This document shows positions 8,660-17,919 of a stretch of DNA of 64,000 nucleotides, one piece after another (the stretch's first letter is position 1; each line of letters begins with the position of its first letter). The stretch spans positions 1 to 64,000 of the forward strand of contig JANSYI010000033.1 in assembly GCA_024742475.1 (NCBI GenBank), in the 5' to 3' direction. A program made the translations under genes and the position numbers. Below the pieces are notes generated by a model. That model did not search any database and was not told where the DNA came from. It saw only the letters and a list, made by a program, of their open reading frames with translations. The stretch comes from a bacterium. Lineage in GTDB: Bacteria; Myxococcota_A; Polyangia; Nannocystales; Nannocystaceae.

Positions 8660-11600
8660 TCATCCCACCAGCACCGCCCCCCCAGACAGCGGAAAGTGCA
8701 CCATGCACACCACCACCGGCCGCCCCATCGCCGCCAGAACCTCCGCATACGCCCCCAGCTGCCCCGCAACCCCCACCGCATACGCCTCGAGCTCAGCCTG
8801 ACTCCCCACGTGCGTCTTGTGGTCCACGACGACCCACCCTTGCGGCGTCTCGACCAGCAGATCCGCAATCCCGCTGAGCAACGTCCCGGTCCCGCGCACC
8901 ATCGACAGCGGAACCTCGCGGTGCAGCGTTGCCGCAGTCCAGCGCTGACGCAGCCAGCCCTGCAGACGATCGGAGGCCTCCAGCAGCGATACCGGTGGCG
9001 TGTCGGCCACCTCCCATCTCTGCAGGATGTCCGCCGCGAGCTGAAACCGGCGCGGTTCGTCGAAGTCTCCCCGATCGGCCGCGAGGAACGTGTGCACGGC
9101 CGAGCCGAAGGCCGCCGTGCCCAGGCCTTCTCCCGCCCGGAGCGGACCGCCAAGGCGCACCGTCTCGACCACCCTGCCCTCAGCCTCTAGCTCCGACGGT
9201 GAGATTCGAGCGGGCGCATGGACCACGGGCTCTCTCAGCGGTGGCCCCAGCTCGGGACCCCGTTCCCCGCCCCTGCCCTCGAGCTCCCGGGGCACCGTCA
9301 CCCGCACGACCATAGGAGACTCCCCCGCGGGCGTTCGGAACACCTTCGCATCGAGATCGAATGCCGAACCCTCCAGCAGGCCCAGGGTCCCCGCACCCTC
9401 AAGCGTCTTTCGCCGCCCCGCGACGATCAGCCGGTCCCGGGCTCGCGTCCAGCCGACATACAGCAGCCGAAGGCCCTCGAACCGAGCCCGTCGATCCGCC
9501 GCCAACGCTTCGGGGTGGGCCGCCAACGCGTCATGGAACGGCATCCCGTTGTTCCGCGCATCGTAGGGATTCGGCCAGTACCGCACCACGCGATGCGCCA
9601 GCGGATCCCCACCGTCGAACCCGTCGGAGGACGAAAACGCCCGTACCCCAAGGCTGCTCGAGGGCCGATCCGTCAGCTCCGCCAGTACCGTGATCGGCCA
9701 CTCGCGTCCCTTCGCCGCGTGCCACGTCGAGATCTCGACGCTGTTCGTCCCTCGAGGCACAGCCCGCGCGTCCAACCCTTCTCGCTCCAGAGCCTCCAGC
9801 GCCAGCACCAACGCCGCTGGGCTCGTCGCCGTGCCTGACGACAGCGCCGTGTCCCGGAACACAACCGCATGAGCTCGCAGCGCGTCCAGGTTGTCGAGCC
9901 GCGCCTGCGCATCCCCCCAGCCCCGACACAGCTCATCGACCCCGATCGCGTCCATCACCAGATCCAACGCCGTCACCCCGCCCGCCTCCGGGTGCGCCCC
10001 CGCAAGGTCCTCCACCGTTCGAACGAGCGGGTCGTCCGAGAATGCGCGCCCCGGCTCCGCGTCCAGCAGCGCCTCCAGCCACCCCTGCGGATCGGTCGTC
10101 CACGCCAGCCGAGCCAACTCTGCCCGCGCCAGCGCATCGCCCGGCGAGCAGAACAGTCTCAGCGCCACCAGACACGCCCGGCCCTCCACCGTCCGTAGCA
10201 ACCCCGTCCGCGGCAGCGCCACCGAGACGCCCACCTCCTCCAGCGCAACCGCTACTTCCTGACACGTCTTGTGCGTTCGGCACAACACCGCCACATCGCT
10301 CGCGCGTGCCCGACGGATCGCCAGCGTTCCCTTGCTCGGCCCCAGACGATCGCGAACATGCACCGAGGGGTCGTCGAGCAGCTGCCGGACCCCATCGGCC
10401 AGTGCGTCGGCGTCACCCTGCTTGTTCTTCGTCTCCGCCGGCCAGGCTTCCAAGACCGGACCGAGCGCGTCCGCATCCCGCGTCTCCGCGGCCTGCAGGC
10501 GAACCCGGGACGGCGGCACACCCAACGGCTCGAACGCAGCCGCAAACGCGTCCGATGTCGCCTCGACCAAGGCACCCCGAGATCGCCACGAGCGCTCCAG
10601 CGTCTCCGGCTCGTGCTCGCCGAGGATCGAGCCAATCGCCGCGTCCATCAGCTCAGGATCCGTGCCGCGGAATCCATAGATCGCCTGTTTCTGGTCGCCG
10701 ACCCAAACCGATCGCTTCGCCAGACCCGCTAGAGCGTTGAAGATCGCAAGCTGCAGCGGACTCGTGTCCTGAAACTCGTCCACCAGTACCAGGTCGATCG
10801 TCCCCGCCAGCCGCTCCCGTACCGGATCCAGCTTCAGCGCCTCCAGAGCGAACACCTCTTGGTCCGTGAAGTCGAGAACCCCGAACGAGCGCTTGTGCTG
10901 GTCGTAGAGCGCCATCGCGTCGGCCGCCAGCGCGTAGCACTCTTCGATGGCGGCCTCGACGTCCTCCCAGAGTGCGCCGCTTCGGCCGTGTTCGATCGCT
11001 GCGGCCCGAACGTCTGCGCCCAGGTCCTTGCACTTCGCGCCCGGCTTGAGCTTCGACAGCGAGCACCACACGTTCCACGACAAGGACGCCCCCCGCAGCA
11101 GGTCCGCGCGTGCCCGGCCCGCCTCCTCCAGGGCGCTCCGCGTGGCCTTCGTCGTGTCCCCCCGGGACGGCGCCTGCTCGATGAACTGCGCCAGCGCCTC
11201 CAGCGTCCGCGCAACCACCCCTTCCTGGGAGACCCAAGGCTGGAAGAGTTGCTCAGCCGACGCGATGCTGCGCGCGCCCTGCTCCCGAAGTGCCGACGCG
11301 TCCATATTGTTCGCCCGCGCGAAGTCCACGATGCGCCGCATCTCCTCGGCCCATCGAAAGTCCGGCATTCTCCTCGCCAGCGCATCGAGCCGGCCCTGCC
11401 GTTCGCTCGTCAACAGTCGCGAGAGCACCGTTCGGAAGGTCGAGTTCGCGACCGCCTCGTCCATCGTCTCGAGCTGCGGCGAGAGCCCCAGCTCGAACGC
11501 CGCCGTCTCCACGATGCGTGCGCAGACACTGTTGACCGTGCCGATCCACGCGGCCTCCAGCTGCTGGGCCTCAGCGGGCATCTGGCTGGCCAGTAGCCGC

Positions 11601-11767
11601 TGACGCACCCGACTGGACAGCTCCGTCGCCGCGTCTCGCGTGAACGTGGTGGCCAAAATCGCCTCGGGCCGGGCCTGCCCCTGCACGATCGCCGCCTCCA
11701 GCGTCTGGGCGAGCCGAAACGTCTTGCCGCTCCCGGCGCTCGCCGAGATGATCTCGATCCGGCTCAT
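8660..11767 (-). CDS. AddA-like UvrD-family helicase with C-terminal PD-(D/E)XK nuclease
   Basis: This 1035-residue superfamily 1A helicase-nuclease has Walker A SASAGSGKTF (residues about 8-17), motif Ia ILATTFTRDAATEL, motif II VLVDEFQDTSPLQ, motif III VWVGDQKQAIYGFRG, motif V STWHAAKGREWP and motif VI LLYVGWTRARDRLIV. The last 75 residues carry GIADLL...VVVDHKTH, the Asp...Asp-x-Lys nuclease core seen in AddA. It should unwind and degrade DNA ends together with its partner. Its start ATG overlaps the stop of the AddB-like gene by 4 bases (11764-11767), so the pair is coupled. Position opposite pglZ-brxD-brxHI suggests a defence function rather than housekeeping recombination. That last point is inference. 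Confidence 0.87.
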   Translation of the reverse strand: MSRIEIISASAGSGKTFRLAQTLEAAIVQGQARPEAILATTFTRDAATELSSRVRQRLLASQMPAEAQQLEAAWIGTVNSVCARIVETAAFELGLSPQLETMDEAVANSTFRTVLSRLLTSERQGRLDALARRMPDFRWAEEMRRIVDFARANNMDASALREQGARSIASAEQLFQPWVSQEGVVARTLEALAQFIEQAPSRGDTTKATRSALEEAGRARADLLRGASLSWNVWCSLSKLKPGAKCKDLGADVRAAAIEHGRSGALWEDVEAAIEECYALAADAMALYDQHKRSFGVLDFTDQEVFALEALKLDPVRERLAGTIDLVLVDEFQDTSPLQLAIFNALAGLAKRSVWVGDQKQAIYGFRGTDPELMDAAIGSILGEHEPETLERSWRSRGALVEATSDAFAAAFEPLGVPPSRVRLQAAETRDADALGPVLEAWPAETKNKQGDADALADGVRQLLDDPSVHVRDRLGPSKGTLAIRRARASDVAVLCRTHKTCQEVAVALEEVGVSVALPRTGLLRTVEGRACLVALRLFCSPGDALARAELARLAWTTDPQGWLEALLDAEPGRAFSDDPLVRTVEDLAGAHPEAGGVTALDLVMDAIGVDELCRGWGDAQARLDNLDALRAHAVVFRDTALSSGTATSPAALVLALEALEREGLDARAVPRGTNSVEISTWHAAKGREWPITVLAELTDRPSSSLGVRAFSSSDGFDGGDPLAHRVVRYWPNPYDARNNGMPFHDALAAHPEALAADRRARFEGLRLLYVGWTRARDRLIVAGRRKTLEGAGTLGLLEGSAFDLDAKVFRTPAGESPMVVRVTVPRELEGRGGERGPELGPPLREPVVHAPARISPSELEAEGRVVETVRLGGPLRAGEGLGTAAFGSAVHTFLAADRGDFDEPRRFQLAADILQRWEVADTPPVSLLEASDRLQGWLRQRWTAATLHREVPLSMVRGTGTLLSGIADLLVETPQGWVVVDHKTHVGSQAELEAYAVGVAGQLGAYAEVLAAMGRPVVVCMVHFPLSGGAVLVG

Positions 11768-14340
11768 GTCTCCACCTCGAAGTGGCGACCGCAGAGGCCC
11801 GCGTAGTCACAGAAGTCGCACTTGGGCGCGAGCACGATGCGTCCGTCCGTCCGCTGCGACGACTCCACCGTCTCGCCGTCTGCGTCCGGATTCCCCGGTG
11901 CTTCCAGCGCCCCGCTCGCGAGCCGCTCGAACGCCTCGGCCACACTGTCTTCAAACGCGTCCCATACCTCCTGCACCTCTGGCAGGTCCAGGTGACCGCG
12001 CACGACCTCCGCGTCGCGACCCGCGAGCAGCGTTCCACCCGAGAGGATGAAGTAGGCGATCTCCGGCTGCACGCTCCCGCTTTGGAATGCCCGCGCATAG
12101 CTGAGCAGCTGCACCGCAACGCCGTCTACCAGCGCCGCACGGTGCCGGGCTTTGCTTCCCCACTTCAAATCCACGACGGCGCCGACCGCATCGCCCCTCG
12201 CGCGACCGACCAGCAGGTCGGCCCGCCCTTTGACCTCCCGCCCTGCGATGCGCGTCTGACCGAGAGTCTCCGTGCCGACCACGCGCAGGTCCTGCTCTTC
12301 GACCCACCGGCCGATCGACGCCGCCGCACGCTCGATGATGCCGCGCACCTTTCCCCGCTCCGCGTCCGCCCCCGGGCGAAAGAGCGCCGCCGCGAGCTGC
12401 GGACCCTCCGCGTCGAACATCGTCGCAGCGGCGGCCGCGAGGTCCTTGGGCGACCGCACGTTGGGGTCCGCCAGCACGTTCCCCAGCACCTGGTGAGCGA
12501 GATTTCCGAGCAGCCGCGGCCCGTCCGAGAGCGAGCCGAGCCGGGAGGGTCTGACCCGCAGCAGGTAGCGGAGTGTGTAGGCAAGGTTGCACCCCAACAG
12601 AGTCTCCAAGCTACTTGGAGACTCAGGGCCTTCGCGCGTCACCATGAGCCTACGGCCGGCCGACCATTTTCTGCGTGGGGCTGGACGTGGCCGCGGATCG
12701 CGGGGAACGCTCGGACAGGCCGTTCCCATCGTCGGCATGGTGACGGTGAGCGCTTCGACCTGGACCGCGGAGAGTCGGCACGTGAGCGCGTCCCACAGCG
12801 GATGCGCATGCAGCCGCGTGCCGTCCTCACCGTGCTCGGGGCAGACCAACAACAGCTGCGCTTCGGTCTGCCGAAGCGGCCGCTCCCACCACACTGTCTG
12901 GCGCGCGGCCCGGTCGAGCGGCTGTTGGAGCACCACGCCCTGCTCGCGCAACGCCTCGAACTCCTCGCGGTACAGCGGCAGCTCGGGCCGAGCGTTTCGG
13001 ACTCGCTCGCGGTTGAACGACCACCAGATCACCCGGCGCGCCGGACCGAGCACCGCACCCGGCTGGGCCACCGCGTGAATCCCGGCTTCCGCGCGCCAAG
13101 TCGGCCTCTCCCACGAGAAGCCCTCGGCCGGCATCAACATCTGCTCGAGTTGACTCGCCGTCAGGATCGGTGCCGAGACCGTGTCCAGCAACTCCGAGAA
13201 TCGCCCTGCGATCAACGCCAAGTTCGCGGCCGCAGCGTTGTCGCGACAGCCCCGAGCCCACCGCAGAAGCGCCTTCGCCTTGCGGCGCGCAAGCTCGACG
13301 GGGTAGTGCTCGTCCGCGGTCGATTCGAACAACACCGACAGCCGCGCTTCGATGCGGTTTCGGCGCTCGACCGACTCGATGCGCTTCACCCCCTCTGCGA
13401 GGGCAGTCTGCCAGTCCGGGCTCCCCACCGCCGGCCACTTCTGGAGCGCCCCGAGCAGCCGCCGACCGATCGAGGGCGGCACGGGACCCTGGGGCAGCGT
13501 GAGCAGCTCGAGCGCGCGCTCCGGGTCGGCAGGACTCCACCCCAGCGCCAAGGACAACCGTAGGGCCTGCGTGAGCGGCTGGTTCCCGACCTCGCGCGCC
13601 CCCACGACGGGAAGCCCGTGCCGCCGCAACGCGTGATCCAACACAGCGTCTCCACCGATGATCACCGTACCCTCCCAGTCCGATTGCGCGGCCAGCCAGG
13701 CTGCGACGGCATCCGCCGACCGCCGGGGCCCACTCGCGTGGAGGCGTTGTAGCGAACCATCCCCGGACGGGTTCCGGCCGTGAAGCAGACGGCGAATATC
13801 ATTCGAGATCTGCACAGACTCGAACCGCCGCTCGATGACTTCTGTGCCCTGAGCCACCAGGGCCTCGAGCACCTCCCGCCATAGCCACGGAAGCGTGTTT
13901 GCCGGCTCCGTCAACACGACCCGCTCGAGCCCCGAGTCTCCATGCCGCAGCGCGGCCTCAACCGCGAGCAGCCGGTCCGGGATTCCGTCGTCGACATCGA
14001 CCGTGGCCCGCGCAAGCTCCGTCAAACGCGACGTCGACGGCTCGCCCCGCCATCCCTGCATCCACAGCGTGTCTCTCCACTCGATGAGCCGCAACGCCGT
14101 GCCGAGCGGGTCGACCGCGGCCGACGCGGCAAAGAACCCTTCGGCACCCTCCAAGCTGGGGACCAGTCGCGCTGCCCGAAGGTTGACGTCGATCGGAGGG
14201 CCCACCAGGCCGAGGGACGTCTCGAGAACGGTGAGAAGTCGCGAAGCAGGCCCCCGCAACACCCCGAGCGTAGGCTGTAGCGCGGCCCCGCCCCAGTGGA
14301 GCTGCCCACCAAACTCATCCGGCGTGAGAACGAACTCCAT
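11764..14340 (-). CDS. AddB-like PD-(D/E)XK nuclease with probable 4Fe-4S cluster
   Basis: The 858-residue product is the partner of the AddA-like helicase. The C-terminal third holds the nuclease: KGRADLLVG followed by AVVDLKWG, around residues 705-730, gives the Asp...Asp-x-Lys core. Four cysteines frame it: one at about residue 584 (LLGCNLAYTL) and three in the last 20 residues (CDFCDYAGLC at 841-850). This is the AddB/Cas4-type iron-sulfur arrangement. The N-terminal region has no GxGKT Walker A, so it probably acts as a nuclease and structural subunit rather than a motor. No recombination-hotspot function can be inferred. It lies upstream of, and is coupled to, the AddA-like gene. Family call is by motif order; distance from canonical AddB is large. 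Confidence 0.8.
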   Translation of the reverse strand: MEFVLTPDEFGGQLHWGGAALQPTLGVLRGPASRLLTVLETSLGLVGPPIDVNLRAARLVPSLEGAEGFFAASAAVDPLGTALRLIEWRDTLWMQGWRGEPSTSRLTELARATVDVDDGIPDRLLAVEAALRHGDSGLERVVLTEPANTLPWLWREVLEALVAQGTEVIERRFESVQISNDIRRLLHGRNPSGDGSLQRLHASGPRRSADAVAAWLAAQSDWEGTVIIGGDAVLDHALRRHGLPVVGAREVGNQPLTQALRLSLALGWSPADPERALELLTLPQGPVPPSIGRRLLGALQKWPAVGSPDWQTALAEGVKRIESVERRNRIEARLSVLFESTADEHYPVELARRKAKALLRWARGCRDNAAAANLALIAGRFSELLDTVSAPILTASQLEQMLMPAEGFSWERPTWRAEAGIHAVAQPGAVLGPARRVIWWSFNRERVRNARPELPLYREEFEALREQGVVLQQPLDRAARQTVWWERPLRQTEAQLLLVCPEHGEDGTRLHAHPLWDALTCRLSAVQVEALTVTMPTMGTACPSVPRDPRPRPAPRRKWSAGRRLMVTREGPESPSSLETLLGCNLAYTLRYLLRVRPSRLGSLSDGPRLLGNLAHQVLGNVLADPNVRSPKDLAAAAATMFDAEGPQLAAALFRPGADAERGKVRGIIERAAASIGRWVEEQDLRVVGTETLGQTRIAGREVKGRADLLVGRARGDAVGAVVDLKWGSKARHRAALVDGVAVQLLSYARAFQSGSVQPEIAYFILSGGTLLAGRDAEVVRGHLDLPEVQEVWDAFEDSVAEAFERLASGALEAPGNPDADGETVESSQRTDGRIVLAPKCDFCDYAGLCGRHFEVET

Positions 14341-14715
14341 GTCGGTCCGAGGCAGGAACGATCACGTCTCCGAGAAGCAGTCGGAGTCGATCTCGGGAAT
14401 GCAGACCTCACGCCGACTGACCCCGACACCAAACTCGCGTGCCTCCCCCGTACAACGCGAGGTGGTGATGAAGACGCCCTTGCTTGCTCGTCGCCACGAC
14501 TGCGCACCGAAGGACCCTTGAACCTTCGATCGCCCTACACTTCTCTGCCAGCACTTCGCCTGCAGAGGAGTCCTCTCCAAGCCAAGGCTCGCGAGGACGC
14601 TTCGCTTCGTCGGACGTGCCAAGGTTTAGAGCCGCTCCTGCATGCCGGCCGCAGGCTAGCAAGGAAACGGGGCGAGCCGGGTGGCCGGAGGCGTCTCGAA
14701 TCGAGACGCCGAGCC
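14341..14715. other. 375-base intergenic stretch upstream of the AddB-like gene
   Basis: This is the longest gap in the window. It should contain the promoter of the AddB-like/AddA-like operon. A - strand reading frame (14362-14622, 86 codons, start ATG) exists, but it has mixed third-position usage and no recognisable motif, so it is not called. The right end holds the hairpin annotated separately at 14690-14710. No repeats or RNA gene were recognised. Confidence 0.5.
14690..14710 (-). terminator. perfect 10-bp inverted repeat after the PDDEXK nuclease gene
   Basis: GGCGTCTCGA and TCGAGACGCC are separated by one base, and the structure lies 5 bases beyond the stop codon of the - strand nuclease gene at 14716. 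No T-run follows, so it could be a Rho-assisted or mRNA-3'-end hairpin, or a protein-binding palindrome. It separates the nuclease transcript from the AddBA-like operon. Confidence 0.5.
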
Positions 14716-15717
14716 TCACGAAACTCGCGCCAACGCCTCGCCAGCGCGTCGAAGCCGCTTCACGGTCGCCGCGAGATCGAGTAGCCCGTCTCGCTCGACC
14801 CGATAATCCCCTGGCAGCGTCGCGAGCGTCATGGTCGCTCCGGCGCCCAGCCGCTTGGGTTGCTCGAAGCCCAGGGCTTTCATCACCTCCAGCACTGGAC
14901 CGAGCCACCGTCCTCGCGCTTCGCGGGCCGTCGCCCCCTCGCCCACTGCGAGCTTCACGACGAGCCGGTCGCGCCGGTCCTTACCGCGAGGCCCCGACTC
15001 GATCTGGAGGTACAGCCGGCCGTGCTCGACGTCGCGGCCGTTCCACCAGTAACCCATGAATCCGCCCGCTGCGTTGGGCACGTTCCGCCACGACGCTGAA
15101 AAGTCCGCGCCGAGCCGCGAGAGTTCCTCGGTCAACCGCACGAAGAAGCCCCGATACGTCTGGCGTTCCCACTCCTCGAACGGCTTCGTTTCGAAGGCCT
15201 GCGTCTGCGCCTCGATCCCCTCGAGGTAGGCGCGGTAGTCACAGAGGATCGCGTTGTCCGTGTCGGCCTGTCCGAGCACCTCGAGCAGGTCGCCGCGGCG
15301 AAACACCTTCCAGCCGGCGTCCTCGACCTGCTCGTACGAGGCCTGCTCGATCGTCTTGAGATAGACGAGGATCCGTCTCTGGTCTGGGTACTTCTTCTCG
15401 AGCGCCTCGCGGTACCGGACCAGCTGGTTGGAGTGGAGGCCCGAGCGCACCTTGTCTTCGATCGCGACGACGGCGTCCTCGCCGATTCGGGCGAGCACGT
15501 CGATGTTCAGCGTTTGGCGCTTTACGTCTATCGAACCACGCGGCGCGGGTTCGGAGCCATGGGTTGCAAAGAGCGCGTCGAGGAACCGGCGACCCGTCTG
15601 GTGAAGCGCCGCGTCGACCTCGGCGTTGGATGGGTCAGCCCAGGCCAGCAACCACGCGAGCATGGCGTCCTGGCTCAGCTCGGATGTGGCGATCTCGAAG
15701 ATGTTCGGCGCGGGCAT
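14716..15717 (-). CDS. PD-(D/E)XK nuclease superfamily protein (PDDEXK_4-like)
   Basis: The 333-residue product begins with NIFEIATSELSQDAMLAWLLAW, an opening common in the PDDEXK_4 (PF14281-type) family of defence-island nucleases. The catalytic core is NIDVLARIGEDAVVAIEDKV near residues 70-90: an Asp on one strand, then Glu-Asp-Lys. A second motif, LHSNQLVRYREAL, follows on the next helix, as is usual in the fold. The C-terminal half is an uncharacterised alpha/beta region. The gene lies upstream of the AddB-like gene on the same strand, but a 375-base gap and a hairpin separate them. A defence role is likely from the family and neighbourhood; the target is unknown. Confidence 0.75.
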   Translation of the reverse strand: MPAPNIFEIATSELSQDAMLAWLLAWADPSNAEVDAALHQTGRRFLDALFATHGSEPAPRGSIDVKRQTLNIDVLARIGEDAVVAIEDKVRSGLHSNQLVRYREALEKKYPDQRRILVYLKTIEQASYEQVEDAGWKVFRRGDLLEVLGQADTDNAILCDYRAYLEGIEAQTQAFETKPFEEWERQTYRGFFVRLTEELSRLGADFSASWRNVPNAAGGFMGYWWNGRDVEHGRLYLQIESGPRGKDRRDRLVVKLAVGEGATAREARGRWLGPVLEVMKALGFEQPKRLGAGATMTLATLPGDYRVERDGLLDLAATVKRLRRAGEALARVS

Positions 15718-15799
15718 GTGAGGCTGCGCAGTCTATCGCCATCGGCCGTCGCGTCGGTCCTTCGAGATGACCCGCACCTTCGCGCAAACGGTCCCGCTC

Positions 15800-17389
15800 T
15801 CACCACCCCTTGAGTGGCTCCCTCTCCGCGTACTTGCGAAGCTCCGCCCCCACTCGATCCGGGTGCTCCCACTGCGCCCACTCGTCGTGCGAGGGCGGCT
15901 CCTCGACCGGACTCTCCATGCTCTCGGCGCCGTGCCGTGACGCGCTCACCTCTGCAAGCCGTACCGACGCCATCCATGGCAGGCCGGGGTCTGGGTCGAA
16001 GCCGTAGAGCACCGAACTCACCACGTCCAGGGGCGCATCGTGGAACTCGAGCATCAACTTGCGCGGCGAGAGGCGAACGGCGTGGTCGGCGACACTGAGA
16101 GTCTGGTCATAGCTGCCGTCGGTCGCCACGACTCGGAAGTGCTCGCGCGACTGCGCCTGGCGGGTACCGCCCGCATCGCCAAGCAGAATCCGAAACACAT
16201 CGCGACGGGGATACGGCGCGGTCGCGTTGGCGGAAGAAGCCACGTGGGTCGCGACGAACGATGGATGCCCCGACGTATCTGGCCGGCCGTCTGCCTCCCA
16301 TGACCGCTGTGACTTCCACACGACGGCGGCGGTACCCATCGCCGCGGGCACGCGGAGGGTGGCGACCGTCCCACCGCCGTCCTCGAGGACCTCGAAGGTG
16401 ACCTCGTCACCGTCGGGAGCGTCGGTCAACACGCTCAGGACGTAGCGGTCCTCGTCGATCCACAACCAGCGAGGATCGAACACGCCGACCGCGGAGACCT
16501 CGGGCTCGTTGACGTGCTCCCGGTAGAACAGACAGCGCTGCGCTCGCTCGTCGACGACGGCACACGCCGAGGCGTCCCCTTTGCGACAAGGCGCGGCGTC
16601 GGGGAACTCGGGGACCTCGGGGTGACGCAGGACGACGAGGCGCCGAGCATCGCCTGGGCTCTCGCTGGGCGGCGCGTTGAACTCGGAACACCCGTGAGCC
16701 GGGTGGACGGGGTGGAGTCGAGCTTCGGTGACGCCGAGGCCGTGAACCGCGACCATGGCCTCGAGCAGCGCATCGCGAACGTCGTCGGACCACCGGGCAT
16801 CCTCGGGAAGTGTGCGAGGTGGGGAGGTCGATCGCGCGGGGAAGACCCCTCGATTGAAACGCTCGACAAAGGTGGCAACTGCCGCGGCGCTCAGCTTGCC
16901 CAGATCACCGTCGAGCGGTCCGGGGTCGCAGCCGAGACACCGCAACATGCTCTGCCCCTCGAGAACGCCCCACCCTTCGCTCCGGGCAACCGCAAGCGCA
17001 CCGTCGGGATCTCCGGTAAGGAAGCTCCGGCCGACGTCGGCGCGCCGATCGGAGAGGTCCTTGTTGTAGTCATCGTCTCCCGAGTCGCTCGCATGCGCGA
17101 AGATCTGGTAGACGCCATCGTCGGTCGCAGCTCGCCCGCCAGCCTCGTGCACGAGTGCAGTGGTCTGTGGAAGCCAAGCCCACAGGGCTCGCAACGCCCC
17201 AACGAGGGGCAGCGCGGAGCCTTCGGGAAAGGCTCGGCTGCCAGGATGAGCCGGCCGTTGCCGCTGCGGCCGGACCAACACGACGCGGTTGTGGTTGCCG
17301 ACGACGAGCGGCACTGGCTCGCGGGTTCGCAACCCGCCACGCGTGTATTCGAGGCGGTCGATGTGCAAACGAATCTCGGTGTCGCTCAA
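15800..17389 (-). CDS. OmpA-like/peptidoglycan-binding-like accessory protein of a putative secretion module
   Basis: This 529-residue protein lacks a signal peptide. Around residues 90-120 it has an OmpA-like segment (YQIFAHASDSG, then NKDLSDRRADVGRSFLTG). Next comes a peptidoglycan-binding-like stretch with the family's GP.DG.LG...AAVATFVERFN pattern (about 150-180), and a Cys-rich region around 225-290. The C-terminal half is beta-rich. The same order, OmpA helix then PG-binding repeat, recurs in the product at 27662-29260. Such proteins accompany type VI or contact-dependent effectors in myxobacteria; that is family knowledge applied by inference. It is the third gene of a coupled operon, its start overlapping the preceding stop by 4 bases (17386-17389). 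Confidence 0.6.
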   Translation of the reverse strand: MSDTEIRLHIDRLEYTRGGLRTREPVPLVVGNHNRVVLVRPQRQRPAHPGSRAFPEGSALPLVGALRALWAWLPQTTALVHEAGGRAATDDGVYQIFAHASDSGDDDYNKDLSDRRADVGRSFLTGDPDGALAVARSEGWGVLEGQSMLRCLGCDPGPLDGDLGKLSAAAVATFVERFNRGVFPARSTSPPRTLPEDARWSDDVRDALLEAMVAVHGLGVTEARLHPVHPAHGCSEFNAPPSESPGDARRLVVLRHPEVPEFPDAAPCRKGDASACAVVDERAQRCLFYREHVNEPEVSAVGVFDPRWLWIDEDRYVLSVLTDAPDGDEVTFEVLEDGGGTVATLRVPAAMGTAAVVWKSQRSWEADGRPDTSGHPSFVATHVASSANATAPYPRRDVFRILLGDAGGTRQAQSREHFRVVATDGSYDQTLSVADHAVRLSPRKLMLEFHDAPLDVVSSVLYGFDPDPGLPWMASVRLAEVSASRHGAESMESPVEEPPSHDEWAQWEHPDRVGAELRKYAEREPLKGW

Positions 17390-17919
17390 AGTAGCATCTC
17401 CTTCCGAGGCCCGAGAGGCTCGCCCTTGCGGCCGTAGTACTCCATGAGCACGGCGTTGAGGTGATCGGCCAGCTTCTCCGCCCGCCGACGTGGGAGTTGG
17501 TCATCGGGGCTGAGCATGAAGTCTCCCGAAGCCACGACCGCAACCTTCACCGTTGCCGCCTCTCCCGGTACGCCAGACTCGACACTCGAGACGCTCGGCA
17601 TCAGCGTCGTAGCGGTTCCTACCCGGACGAGTCCGAGCCTGTCGAACCCGAAGACGTGACGGCGGTAGGTCAGTGTCTCCGCTTCGGGATCGATGACGAG
17701 CGGGCCCTGCTTGGCAAAGAACCATATCCCCATCGCCGGGCCGATCGCGGCAGCAAAGATCAGGATGAGCGTCCCAACGAGGTCCTCGATCTCAGCAAAC
17801 CCGAGTTCTCCCTGAGACCAGAGCATCAACCCAACGACGATGGCAGCGATCGGAGTGAGTGACATCCCGAACAAGAAGTTGTGCTGCGTAAACATGCGCA
17901 GCGGGCTCAGTTTAGACAT
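17386..17919 (-). CDS. two-helix membrane protein, candidate immunity protein
   Basis: Start ATG 17919 is chosen because GGGAG (17928-17932) lies 8 bases upstream. The product has 177 residues. Two membrane helices are obvious near the N-terminus (MSLTPIAAIVVGLMLW and LVGTLILIFAAAIGPAMGIWFF), followed by a soluble beta domain (LVIDPEAETLTYRRHVFGF) and a C-terminal helix (AEKLADHLNAVLMEYYG). The ATG lies inside the end of the upstream 831-codon gene (ATGTCTAA, 17912-17919), and its own stop overlaps the next start, so all three genes are coupled. A small membrane protein right after a large protein with membrane segments fits a toxin-immunity pair. This is inference; no family was recognised. 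Confidence 0.6.
   Translation of the reverse strand: MSKLSPLRMFTQHNFLFGMSLTPIAAIVVGLMLWSQGELGFAEIEDLVGTLILIFAAAIGPAMGIWFFAKQGPLVIDPEAETLTYRRHVFGFDRLGLVRVGTATTLMPSVSSVESGVPGEAATVKVAVVASGDFMLSPDDQLPRRRAEKLADHLNAVLMEYYGRKGEPLGPRKEMLL

Noticed and set aside
14362..14622. 86-codon - strand frame upstream of the AddB-like gene
   Set aside because: Weak codon bias, no motif and no clear ribosome-binding site; left as intergenic.
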